Origin: CAYRKT01 sp964425005
GTDB lineage: Bacteria > Synergistota > Synergistia > CAYRKT01
Length of the DNA: 18,594 nt
Assembly (NCBI GenBank): GCA_964425005.1
Contig: CAYRKT010000028.1
Span: 1-18,594 of the forward strand
Reading direction: 5' to 3'
The notes beneath the pieces are model-generated. The model saw nothing but the letters and a program-made list of their open reading frames with translations, searched no databases and was not told the DNA's origin. The position numbers were made by a program, and so were the translations under genes. Below are positions 1 through 7,574 of this stretch, in pieces (positions within the stretch are counted from its first letter, which is position 1; the number at the start of each line of letters is the position of its first letter).

Positions 1-4
1 CCCC

Positions 5-1915
5 TCAAAAGCTATCCTCCCTGAACGGCGAGAACTCACCCCTTAGGAGCTCCAGGAATCCGTCGAGGGACATGTAACCCAGATCCCCCTCCCCTCGCTT
101 CCTCACGGAGCCCCCTCCCGAGGCCACCTCCCTGTCCCCCAACACCACCGCGTAGGGGACCTTGCTCAGCTCGGCAGCCCTTATCCTCTTTCCGAGGGTC
201 TCCTCCCTGGAGTCCACCTCCACCCTGTAGCCCAGCCCGGTGAGCTCGTCCTGAAGTTCCTTAGCCCTCTTTACATGCGCTTCCCTGACGGGCACGATCA
301 CCACCTGGACTGGGGCCAGCCAGAAGGGGAAGGCCCCCGCGTAGTGCTCTATCAATATGCCCAGAAAGCGCTCCAGGCTGCCCAACACCGTCCTATGGAT
401 CATGACGGGCGTGTGCTCCCTGCCGTCGGGCCCAACGTAGGTGATGCCGAAGTTTCGCGGCATGAGGAAGTCCAGCTGGATGGTGCCACACTGCCAGGTC
501 CTGCCGATGCAGTCTCGAAGGTGAAAGTCTATCTTGGGCCCATAGAAGGCTCCCTCGCCCTCCCTTACGGTGTAGTCCATCCCGAGCTGCTCGAGGGCTC
601 TCCTGAGCCCATCGGTGGCTATCTCCCACACCTGCGGATCGCCCATGGCGTTCTCCGGCCTGGTGGATAGCTCCACGAAGTACTTGAAGCCGAACACATC
701 GGTGTAGAAGTAGTCCACGAGCTTTATGACCTCTGCGACCTCCTGCTCTATCTGATCGGGGGTCACGTATATGTGAGCGTCGTCCTGGGTGAAGCACCTG
801 ACCCTCATCAAGCCGTGCAGGACCCCCGACCTCTCGTGCCTGTGCACCAAGCCCAGCTCGGCGAACTTCAGGGGGAGATCCCTGTAGCTCCTCACCTTGC
901 TCTTGTAGACGAGTATGCCGCCCGGGCAGTTCATGGGCTTTATGGCGTAGGTCCTGTCGTCGATCTCGGTGAAGTACATGTTGTCCCTGTAGTGGTCCCA
1001 GTGGCCCGAGACGACCCAAAGCTCCCTGTCGAGTATTATGGGGGTCCTGATCTCCTTGTAGCCCCTCCTCGTGTGTTCCCTCCTCCAGAGGGCCAGGAGC
1101 TGGTTGAGTATGGCCATGCCGTTGGGGTGGAAGAAGGGAAACCCGGGCCCTTCGGGCTGGATGGAGAATATATCCAGCTCTCTGCCCAGCCTTCTGTGAT
1201 CCCTCCTCTTGGCCTCTTCCAAGAACTCCAGGTGCTCCTTGAGGTCCTCCTCCCTCCAGAAGGCGGTTCCGTAGACGCGGGTCAACATCCTCCTCCTCTC
1301 GTCGCCTCGCCAGTAGGCCCCAGCGACGGAGGTGAGCTTGAAGTATTTGAGCTGCCCGGTGCTCTTGAGGTGAGGCCCTCTGCACAGGTCCACGAACTCG
1401 CCCTGTTGGTACACCGACACCGAGTCACCCTCTATCTCCTCTATCAGCTCGAGCTTGTAGGTCTCCCCCAGGGACTCGAAGAGGGCCCTCGCCTCCTCTT
1501 TGCTCATCTCCCTCCTCGATATGGGCAGATCCTCCTCCACTATCCTCCTCATCTCCCCCTCTATCCTCGGGAGCTCCTCCTCCGAGATGGGATCGGCGAA
1601 GTCTATGTCGTAGTAAAAGCCATCCTTTATCGCTGGTCCGATGCCAAGTTTGGCCTGGGGGTAAAGCCTCTTTACGGCCTGAGCCAAAACGTGGGAGGCG
1701 GTATGCCTTAAGATCTCCAGCGACTTTGGGTCTCCCACCCTAACCAGTCTGACGCTGCCCTCGACGTTTATGGGTCTGTGCAGGTCGAACAGCTCGTCCC
1801 CAAACTCGGCACCTACCACATCCTCGTCGAGGGATCCCCCCAAGATCTCGGCCAAACTCGCACCAGCTTCCGCAGAAACCCTGCGCCCGTCAGGGAACTC
1901 CAGAACCATCCCCAA
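5..1915 (-). CDS. thrS: Threonyl-tRNA synthetase
   Basis: This class II synthetase charges tRNA-Thr in the cytosol. The 636-aa product has the full family layout: a TGS domain (about residues 1-62), an editing domain with the HxxxH plus CxxxH set (H71, H75, C178, H182), a catalytic core (about 240-530) and an anticodon-binding domain (about 535-625). The zinc ligands that recognise threonine are visible as C330 in MNCPGG, H381 in DDAHIY and H507 in MIHRT. The length is normal for bacterial ThrRS. The start chosen is TTG at 1915, because AGGAGGT lies 7 nt upstream. An in-frame ATG at 1909 is the alternative but would be 13 nt from that site. The gene appears to be transcribed alone from a promoter at 1951-1981. 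The short leader leaves no room for a T-box. Confidence 0.98.
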   Translation of the reverse strand: MGMVLEFPDGRRVSAEAGASLAEILGGSLDEDVVGAEFGDELFDLHRPINVEGSVRLVRVGDPKSLEILRHTASHVLAQAVKRLYPQAKLGIGPAIKDGFYYDIDFADPISEEELPRIEGEMRRIVEEDLPISRREMSKEEARALFESLGETYKLELIEEIEGDSVSVYQQGEFVDLCRGPHLKSTGQLKYFKLTSVAGAYWRGDERRRMLTRVYGTAFWREEDLKEHLEFLEEAKRRDHRRLGRELDIFSIQPEGPGFPFFHPNGMAILNQLLALWRREHTRRGYKEIRTPIILDRELWVVSGHWDHYRDNMYFTEIDDRTYAIKPMNCPGGILVYKSKVRSYRDLPLKFAELGLVHRHERSGVLHGLMRVRCFTQDDAHIYVTPDQIEQEVAEVIKLVDYFYTDVFGFKYFVELSTRPENAMGDPQVWEIATDGLRRALEQLGMDYTVREGEGAFYGPKIDFHLRDCIGRTWQCGTIQLDFLMPRNFGITYVGPDGREHTPVMIHRTVLGSLERFLGILIEHYAGAFPFWLAPVQVVIVPVREAHVKRAKELQDELTGLGYRVEVDSREETLGKRIRAAELSKVPYAVVLGDREVASGGGSVRKRGEGDLGYMSLDGFLELLRGEFSPFREDSF

Positions 1916-1950
1916 GGCTCATACCTCCTCGAGGGCACTCGATCTCGCCC

Positions 1951-1981
1951 GTGATATCATTTTCCTCGTCAGGCGGCTCAA
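1951..1981 (-). promoter_or_regulatory. Candidate thrS promoter
   Basis: On the minus strand, TTGAGC (1976-1981) is followed after 19 nt by TATCAC (1951-1956). TG sits one base upstream of the -10, making an extended -10 (TGATATCAC). The predicted leader to the TTG start is only about 30 nt. A second AT-rich -10-like element, GATAAAAT (1987-1994, minus strand, preceded by TGT), lies farther upstream and is an alternative. The 19-nt spacer is longer than optimal, so the extended -10 probably matters most. Confidence 0.4.
1952..1960 (+). promoter_or_regulatory. Candidate extended -10 for the 2068 gene
   Basis: The core TGATATCA (1952-1959) is a perfect palindrome, so the plus strand also reads TG-A-TATCAT, an extended -10 pointing toward the 473-aa protein gene. 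No good -35 is seen 17 nt upstream (AGGGCA). If used, it gives a leader of about 100 nt containing an imperfect hairpin (arms 1997-2004 and 2017-2023). Confidence 0.25.
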
Positions 1982-2067
1982 GGGCAATTTTATCACAGCC
2001 CCATCGGCGAACGACTATGGGCTAAGGCGGGCCATACGAGCGAAGGGCAACGACGAGGGAGGCGTAT

Positions 2068-3489
2068 ATGTGGTCAGCCGAGGATCTCAAGCAAAAGCTT
2101 GACTTTCTGAGGGAGTTCGAGGGCTTCGAGGAGTTCTGCAAGCACCTGGAGCTGTTCCTCTTCGTGCAGGAGGCGCCTAAGGACTCGGTGCCCGAGGAAA
2201 AGCTAAAGGAGTTCAGGCGATCCCTGGAGCAGATCGGAAACGCGTTTTGGAAGCTCTGCTTCCTTCTCCTCCAGAGGGAGATAAGGAAAGCCCTCAAGAG
2301 GGGCGAAAGAGGCATCGACTCCTTAGATCCCGAGGAAAGACTCTTCTTGAACTTCGGCTACGTGGGCCTCTTCGGGGCCGGGCTCGAGGGCAAGCTCATG
2401 TCCGCAGACCTCAGGAGGGCACCCATAGACCCATTCACCTACATGACCTTCAGCGACTACTTGTTGGATCAAGCCAACGCGCTAATGTGGGGGAGGACGG
2501 AGAACTCGCTCGAAGGGGGCCTATCCCAATCGGATAAGATTATCATTTTGAAGAGCAAAATCCCGGAGCTCTTCCAGCGCCTGAAGGACTTCCTGAGGAA
2601 CCTTTTGCCGGAGGAAAGCGCTCTGGTGGGGCTGAAGTTGGCGGATTCCGTCAGCAAGAACCTGGAGGATCACGTCCACCTTGAGGGCAGGAGCAGAAAG
2701 GCCAGACTGGCCGATACGGAGGGCTTCAAAGAGCTCAAGAGCAGGAGCGAGGCCTACCAAAGGGACAAGTCCAAGCTGATCAACCTCATCGAGTCCTCCG
2801 CTCTGGGCGAGGGCGAGAGGGATTTCCTGCTCAAGATGATCTCAGAAGCGGAGAGGATGATGAGGCTTTACGTGACCATAGAGAGCGACCTGGAGCGCAC
2901 CAAGAACCGGTTCTCCCTCTTGATGGAGAGGATACGGAACAAGGGCGAGATACACCGGATGGAGATGCTGAAAGAGCTGGTGGGTAGAAAGGGGAAGATG
3001 GCCCAGATGGCATCCAGAAGGAGCAGACAAGTCCACATGCCCCTCCTCACCAGCGCCTCGCAACTCGTCGACGCCGTGGACATGTGGAGCATATCCAGCA
3101 GCGTCAACGCGATCGTCTCCAGGGACCCCGGGATAATGAGCCTCGCGAGGATCAGAACGCACGGGCTTCCCCGGGTGGTAGTCCTGCCGGGAAGAGGCAA
3201 CGGCGTTTACGACTGGGAGGACAACACCCTTAACATACCTTTTCAGGCCCCCCAGGGAACGCTCACCTCGGTGGCGTTCGCCCTCGCCTCCATGAGGTGG
3301 GACGCGGACGAGGAGGGGGAACTGCGCTTCTCCTACCAGCAGCTGAAGGAGAACGAAGGTAAACCCATAGTGGAGATCCAACTGAACTTCTGCAAGCACT
3401 ACCATCTGTGGGTAACGAAAGAGGCAGAAGGGTACCGCGTGCTGCCCAAAGAGGTCCAGAGGTGGTTCTCCTGGAAGGTGCCCAGATGA
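2068..3489 (+). CDS. Conserved-looking soluble protein of unknown function (473 aa)
   Basis: I do not recognise a named family. The ATG start is supported by GGGAGG 5 nt upstream, and codon use matches the neighbours, so the gene looks real and native. There is no signal peptide or membrane segment. Residues 1-200 look largely helical. Residues about 200-310 are charged and helical with likely coiled-coil character. After a basic stretch (RRSRQ, 317-321) comes a distinct C-terminal module (about 322-473) with mixed alpha/beta character. It carries the striking stretches VVLPGRGNGVYDWEDNTLNIP (372-391, first 20 residues VLPGRGNGVYDWEDNTLNIP), ALASMRWDADEEGE and a final YRVLPKEVQRWFSWKVP. The pattern is loosely reminiscent of hypothetical proteins I associate with delta-proteobacteria, but I cannot name one. 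No HExxH or other metalloprotease signature, Walker motif or nucleic-acid-binding fold is visible. It is transcribed away from thrS and stops 3 nt before the convergent tRNA-Leu. Confidence 0.85.
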   Translation: MWSAEDLKQKLDFLREFEGFEEFCKHLELFLFVQEAPKDSVPEEKLKEFRRSLEQIGNAFWKLCFLLLQREIRKALKRGERGIDSLDPEERLFLNFGYVGLFGAGLEGKLMSADLRRAPIDPFTYMTFSDYLLDQANALMWGRTENSLEGGLSQSDKIIILKSKIPELFQRLKDFLRNLLPEESALVGLKLADSVSKNLEDHVHLEGRSRKARLADTEGFKELKSRSEAYQRDKSKLINLIESSALGEGERDFLLKMISEAERMMRLYVTIESDLERTKNRFSLLMERIRNKGEIHRMEMLKELVGRKGKMAQMASRRSRQVHMPLLTSASQLVDAVDMWSISSSVNAIVSRDPGIMSLARIRTHGLPRVVVLPGRGNGVYDWEDNTLNIPFQAPQGTLTSVAFALASMRWDADEEGELRFSYQQLKENEGKPIVEIQLNFCKHYHLWVTKEAEGYRVLPKEVQRWFSWKVPR

Positions 3490-3492
3490 AGA

Positions 3493-3580
3493 TGGTGCCG
3501 GAGGTGGGATTCGAACCCACACGGCCGCGAAGACCGGTGGATTTTGAGTCCACTGCGTCTGCCAGTTCCGCCACTCCGGC
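3493..3580 (-). tRNA. tRNA-Leu (anticodon CAA)
   Basis: The minus strand folds as a complete 88-nt class II tRNA. The acceptor stem is GCCGGAG/CTCCGGC, the discriminator is A, and CCA is encoded in the DNA (3493-3495). The anticodon stem GTGGA/TCCAC encloses the loop CTCAAAA, giving anticodon CAA, which reads UUG leucine codons. A long variable arm (GGTC/GGCC stem) is typical of tRNA-Leu. The T arm is GTGGG-TTCGAAT-CCCAC. It lies downstream of ilvD on the same strand but has its own promoter-like sequence at 3601-3629. Its 3' end is 3 nt from the stop codon of the convergent 473-aa protein gene. No clear intrinsic terminator is seen after it, so its transcript probably runs antisense into that gene. 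Confidence 0.97.
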
Positions 3581-3600
3581 ACCCGATCGATCCGTTCTTT

Positions 3601-3629
3601 AAAATAGCACAGGATGGAACAAAGGGCAA
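3601..3629 (-). promoter_or_regulatory. Candidate promoter for tRNA-Leu
   Basis: On the minus strand TTGCCC (3624-3629) is separated by exactly 17 nt from TATTTT (3601-3606). A TG one base upstream of the hexamer gives an extended -10 (TGCTATTTT). Transcription would begin about 14 nt before the mature tRNA 5' end, a sensible pre-tRNA leader. Confidence 0.55.
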
Positions 3630-3644
3630 GGGTCTCTAGCCCTT
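3628..3644 (-). terminator. Weak hairpin at the end of ilvD
   Basis: The minus strand reads AAGGG-CTAGAGA-CCCTT, a 5-bp stem whose loop begins with the ilvD stop codon. It is followed by GCCCTTTGTT, which is only modestly T-rich. It also overlaps the -35 of the tRNA promoter. It could slow or partly terminate ilvD transcription, but it is weak and may be chance. Confidence 0.25.
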
Positions 3645-5306
3645 CAGGAAAACCGCCCCCCTGCTGGCCGAGGAGACGAACTCCACGTACCTCGCCAGAT
3701 ACCCCTTCTCGATCTTCGGCTTAGGCGGCGAGACCCTCTCCCTTCGCTTGGCGAGCTCCTCCTCCGGGACCAGGAGATCCAACCTCCTCTCCTCTATGTC
3801 TATCTCTATCTCGTCTCCGTCCTCGACCAAAGCTATCGGACCAAGCCTGTAGGCCTCAGGGGAGACGTGGCCGACGGCGGCGCCTCGAGTGGCCCCAGAA
3901 AAGCGTCCGTCGGTTATCAGCGCCACCGACTCGTCGAGGCCCATGCCCGCTATGGCGGAGGTGGGAGCGAGCATCTCCCTCATCCCGGGTCCGCCCGCAG
4001 GTCCCTCGTACCTGATGACCACCACGTCCCCTGCCTTCACCAGACCTCCGTATATCGCCTCGACGGCCGCCTCCTCGGAGTCGAAAACCTTTGCCCTACC
4101 CCTTCTCCTCCTCATCGAAGGGCTGACGGCGGAGGCCTTGACTATCGCCCCCTCAGGGGCCAGACTGCCCTTGAGCACCACAAGACCTCCCGTGGGGCTG
4201 TAGGGGGCCTCGACGCTCCTTATGACGCTCGAGTCCACGACCCTCGCGTTCTCAGCTATCTCTCCTATGCTCTTTCCTGAGACGGTGAGAGCGGTGAGGT
4301 CCAAAACCCCTATCTTGGACAGCTCCTTCATCACCGCTGGTATACCTCCCGCCCTGTTCAGGTCCTCTATGTGCTGGTCGGAAGCCGGGCTGAGGCGACA
4401 CAGGTTGGGAACCCTGCGGCTTAGCTCGTCGAACTCCCATATGTCCAGGTTCAAGCCAGCTGCGTGCGCTATGGCCGGGAGGTGCAAAGCGGTGTTGGTG
4501 GACCCACCGAGGGCGAGATCCACGGCTATCGCGTTCCTGAAAGCGGACATGGTGAGGATGGACCTGGGCGTGATCCCCTCCTTCCACATCTCCACCACCC
4601 TGACCCCGGCCTCGTAGGCCATCCTCTTCCTGATGCCGTCGTAGGCGGCTGGAACCGTGCCGTTGCCCGGTAGGGCCATGCCCAAGGCCTCCGCCAGGCA
4701 GTTCATGGTGTTGGCGGTGTACATGCCCGCGCACGAACCACAGCCAGGGCAGGCGTGGAGCTCTACCCTCTCCAGCTCGGCCTCGGTCATCTTGCCGGCC
4801 TTGACCTTCCCTATCCCCTCGAAGACCTTCGCCAGGTCCAGGCTCTGGCCTTCGCATGGGCCAGAAAGCATGGGACCGCCGCTGACCATGACGGCCGGGA
4901 TGTCCAACCTCGCCGCCGCCATCAACATGCCGGGGATTATCTTGTCGCAGTTGGTTATTAGGACCATGGCGTCGAAGGCGTGAGCCTCGATCATGCACTC
5001 GATGGAGTCGGCTATCAGCTCCCTCGAGGGCAGGGAGTAGTGCATACCCAGGTGCCCCATGGCTATGCCGTCGCATATCCCTATCACCGGGAACTCTATC
5101 GGAACCCCTCCGGCGGCGGCAACACCCCTCTTGACCGCCTGGGCTATGAGGTCCAGGTGAACGTGCCCGGGTATTATCTCGTTGGCGGCGTTCACCACAG
5201 CGACCAGAGGCTTGCTAAGCTCGCTGGGATGATAACCCAGAGCGTAGAACAAAGACCTGTGGGGAGCCCTAGAAACGCCCTTGACGACCCTGTCGCTCCT
5301 CTTCAA
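3636..5306 (-). CDS. ilvD: Dihydroxy-acid dehydratase
   Basis: This enzyme dehydrates 2,3-dihydroxy-isovalerate and 2,3-dihydroxy-3-methylvalerate to the 2-keto acids, the third common step of valine and isoleucine synthesis, using an Fe-S cluster. The 556-aa product shows the family blocks GICDGIAMGHLGM, NCDKIIPGMLMA (C120), CPGCGSCAGMYTANT (C192), GGSTNT, YEGPAGGPGMREM and LITDGRFSGATRG, spanning the whole enzyme. It has PGHVHL at residues 46-51, as E. coli IlvD does. The [2Fe-2S] subclass has a Cys at this site (PCNxHL). This suggests the oxygen-labile [4Fe-4S] type, which fits an anaerobe (inference). The start is TTG at 5304-5306 with a G-rich stretch upstream. No other ilv or leu gene is nearby, and the gene has its own promoter at 5341-5369. 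Confidence 0.97.
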   Translation of the reverse strand: MKRSDRVVKGVSRAPHRSLFYALGYHPSELSKPLVAVVNAANEIIPGHVHLDLIAQAVKRGVAAAGGVPIEFPVIGICDGIAMGHLGMHYSLPSRELIADSIECMIEAHAFDAMVLITNCDKIIPGMLMAAARLDIPAVMVSGGPMLSGPCEGQSLDLAKVFEGIGKVKAGKMTEAELERVELHACPGCGSCAGMYTANTMNCLAEALGMALPGNGTVPAAYDGIRKRMAYEAGVRVVEMWKEGITPRSILTMSAFRNAIAVDLALGGSTNTALHLPAIAHAAGLNLDIWEFDELSRRVPNLCRLSPASDQHIEDLNRAGGIPAVMKELSKIGVLDLTALTVSGKSIGEIAENARVVDSSVIRSVEAPYSPTGGLVVLKGSLAPEGAIVKASAVSPSMRRRRGRAKVFDSEEAAVEAIYGGLVKAGDVVVIRYEGPAGGPGMREMLAPTSAIAGMGLDESVALITDGRFSGATRGAAVGHVSPEAYRLGPIALVEDGDEIEIDIEERRLDLLVPEEELAKRRERVSPPKPKIEKGYLARYVEFVSSASRGAVFLKG

Positions 5307-5340
5307 CCCCCATCCCCCCGCTTCGACCGACTTTTACAAC

Positions 5341-5369
5341 ATGATATCAGGATGCGAGGACGGCGGCAA
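5341..5369 (-). promoter_or_regulatory. Candidate ilvD promoter
   Basis: On the minus strand TTGCCG (5364-5369) lies exactly 17 nt from TATCAT (5341-5346). TG precedes the -10 by one base (TGATATCAT, extended -10). It starts just after the ftsK stop codon and predicts a leader of roughly 28 nt before the TTG start, so no attenuator or T-box fits. Confidence 0.6.
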
Positions 5370-5375
5370 CGAGGT

Positions 5376-7574
5376 TCACAGGACCCCGTTCTGCCTGAGT
5401 ATCTCCCTGGCCGTCTCCTCGTCCACCAGTATCTCCCGGGGCTTGCTGCCCTCCATCGGCCCCACGATCCCGAGCCTCTCCATGGTGTCCACCAGCCTGG
5501 AGGCCCTGGAGAACCCTATCTTTAGCCTCCTCTGGAGCATGGAGGCCGAGGCCACCCCGGTGGCCATGACCAGCCCCACGGCCTTCGCCAGCAGGGGATC
5601 GTCCAGATCCCCCTCTTCCCCGTCCCCTTCGCCGCCGGACTCCTCGTCGAGGTCAACCCTCTCCACCCCGTCGAAGAGGCCTGAGAGGTGCTTGACCACC
5701 CTCTCGACCGTCCTCTCGTCCACCCAGGGCCCCTGAAGCCTGACCGGCCTCGGGTTCTGGGTGGACACGAAGAGCATGTCCCCCTTCCCGAGGAGTCGTT
5801 CAGCTCCCCCCATGTCCAACACCGTCCTGGAATCCACCTGGGTCGGCAGCGCGAAGGCAACCCTGGCCGGGACGTTGGCCTTTATGAGGCCCGTGATCAC
5901 GTTGACCGAAGGCCTCTGGGTGGCCAAGACCAGGTGGATGCCCGTGGCTCTGGCCATCTGGGCCAGCCTGCAGATGTAGTCCTCCGTGTCCTTGGGGCTG
6001 GTCATCATCAGGTCGGCCAGCTCGTCCACCACCAACACGATGAAGGGAAGCCTATCCTCGACTCCCACGGATCCGTTGTAGCCGAAGATGTCCCTGACCC
6101 TCTTCGAGGCGAAAAGGCCGTACCTCCTCTCCATCTCAGAGATGGTCCACCTCAAGGCCGCCAACGCCCTCTTGGGGTTGGCGATGGGCTCGGTCAGGAG
6201 GTGGGGGAGGTCCGAGAAGACCGAGAGCTCAACCCTCTTGGGATCGACCAGGATGAACCTGAGCTCCCTCGGGGTCCTGAAGAAGCTCAAACTGGTTATC
6301 AGGCTGGAGATGAAGACGCTCTTGCCCGACCCGGTGGTCCCGGCCACCAGGAGGTGAGGCAACTCCTCGAGCCCTACCACAAAGAGATCTCCCGACACGT
6401 TCAGCCCAAGCGGTATGGTGAGGAAGTAGCTGTCGTAGGAGAACTCCTCGCTCTCCAGGAGCTCCCGAAGGTAGACGACCCTTCGCCGAGGGTTGGGGAC
6501 CTCAACCCCCACGTAGGACTTCCCGGGTATGGGGGCCTCTATCCTCAACCCCTTCTCCGCTAGCGACGCAAGACCCATGGCCAGCTCCTTGGAGAGGGAG
6601 GCCACCTTGCTGACCTTCACCCCGGGGGCCAACCTGAGCTGGTACTGCACCACCGTGGGCCCTATGACCACCTCCACCACCTTGGCCCTTATGCCGAACT
6701 GGGATAGGGTAGCCTCTATCTGAGCGCCGCCGGACTCCACCAGCTCCCTGAGCTCCTCCTCGCCATCCCCCTCCTTCTCGGGCAAGGGCAACATGTCCAG
6801 AGGGGGCGGAAAGCCGGAGATCTCCGCAGGAGCGCTGGACGCCGCGTAGTCCGCGATGGCTTTCGGCTGCTCCTCCTCGCCATCCTCCAACTCCCCCTCG
6901 AGCTCGGTCCCCGACGGGTCCGAATCGGATAGATCCTCATCCCCTGGCCCTTCGAGTCGATCTTCCGCAGGCGACTCGAGCTCGAGATCGTCCGATCGCC
7001 CCCTCGGGAATCCCCTCGAGGGGAAAACCGACCTCGCCCAACGGAAAGCGCGAAGCAGCAGCACGTTTGGCCTCTCGCAGGCGGCCAACGAGGCGGACAT
7101 GAGGAGCAGGAGCAACCCGCCCAGCACGAGGCCCAGCCCCCCCACCTTGTCCATCCCCCACAGGACCAGGCTGTTCCCTATGTGCCCTACGCGAAACCAT
7201 CCGGGAAGAGAAATGCCCGAGAGCTCCCACAGGGCTGCGACCTCGGCGCTGACCAGGTATATTCCCAGGAACACCAGGGCCAATCTGGGGAACCACGGGC
7301 CAACCCCGTAGAAGAGCATCTTCAACCCGCTCCACAGGAGGAAGAGCCACAAGATCACGCCCGGAGAGCCCAGCAGCGCGTTGGACAGGTTGGAGAACGC
7401 CTCGCCCCACCTGCCGGCGTAGCCGGATAGAAGAGACACAAGGGCGAAGGCGGATAAGAGGCAAAGGGTCACGGCGAACATGTCCTGGAGGACCAGCAGG
7501 AAGAAGCGGAGGCGTCCGCCCCCCTTGCTAGCCCCGGCTGATCCCTTGCCGTTGCGCGCGCTAGACCTGCTCAC
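5376..7574 (-). CDS. ftsK: DNA translocase FtsK/SpoIIIE
   Basis: This septum-located ATP-driven motor pumps chromosomal DNA into daughter cells and aligns dif sites. The 732-aa protein has four N-terminal membrane helices (about residues 23-50, 68-92, 96-117, 143-166). A highly acidic linker follows (about 195-240, rich in D/E), then the alpha/beta motor domains, with Walker A AGTTGSGKSV (411-420) and Walker B FIVLVVDELA (511-520). A C-terminal winged-helix gamma domain (about 658-732) is the part that normally reads polar KOPS-like sites. The length is in the range of compact SpoIIIE-type proteins, with no long E. coli-style linker. The GTG start overlaps the tldD stop region by 14 nt, and the Shine-Dalgarno is poor, so translation is probably coupled. 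It is the last gene of the operon that begins at 12356. Confidence 0.97.
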   Translation of the reverse strand: MSRSSARNGKGSAGASKGGGRLRFFLLVLQDMFAVTLCLLSAFALVSLLSGYAGRWGEAFSNLSNALLGSPGVILWLFLLWSGLKMLFYGVGPWFPRLALVFLGIYLVSAEVAALWELSGISLPGWFRVGHIGNSLVLWGMDKVGGLGLVLGGLLLLLMSASLAACERPNVLLLRAFRWARSVFPSRGFPRGRSDDLELESPAEDRLEGPGDEDLSDSDPSGTELEGELEDGEEEQPKAIADYAASSAPAEISGFPPPLDMLPLPEKEGDGEEELRELVESGGAQIEATLSQFGIRAKVVEVVIGPTVVQYQLRLAPGVKVSKVASLSKELAMGLASLAEKGLRIEAPIPGKSYVGVEVPNPRRRVVYLRELLESEEFSYDSYFLTIPLGLNVSGDLFVVGLEELPHLLVAGTTGSGKSVFISSLITSLSFFRTPRELRFILVDPKRVELSVFSDLPHLLTEPIANPKRALAALRWTISEMERRYGLFASKRVRDIFGYNGSVGVEDRLPFIVLVVDELADLMMTSPKDTEDYICRLAQMARATGIHLVLATQRPSVNVITGLIKANVPARVAFALPTQVDSRTVLDMGGAERLLGKGDMLFVSTQNPRPVRLQGPWVDERTVERVVKHLSGLFDGVERVDLDEESGGEGDGEEGDLDDPLLAKAVGLVMATGVASASMLQRRLKIGFSRASRLVDTMERLGIVGPMEGSKPREILVDEETAREILRQNGVL

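Noticed and set aside
773..1711. 312-aa open frame on the plus strand opposite thrS
   Set aside because: It lies entirely antisense to a well-conserved thrS, has no family motifs and shows low-complexity P/G/V/L composition, as expected of a GC-rich shadow frame.
1997..2023. Imperfect hairpin in the thrS-2068 intergenic region
   Set aside because: Arms AGCCCCAT and ATGGGCT need a bulged C and enclose a 12-nt loop with no T-run. Too weak to call as a terminator or regulator.
1916..2067. T-box or other riboswitch upstream of thrS, ilvD or cysS
   Set aside because: The predicted leaders are only about 30 nt and there is no specifier stem or antiterminator pattern, so no T-box fits.
2842..3582. 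Minus-strand frames spanning tRNA-Leu and the 3' end of the 473-aa gene
   Set aside because: They translate through the tRNA sequence (a common false call of the ..WRNWQT.. type) and are antisense to a real gene.
3867..5076. Several frames of 100-274 aa inside ilvD on both strands
   Set aside because: Shadows of ilvD. The true frame covers the complete enzyme without interruption.
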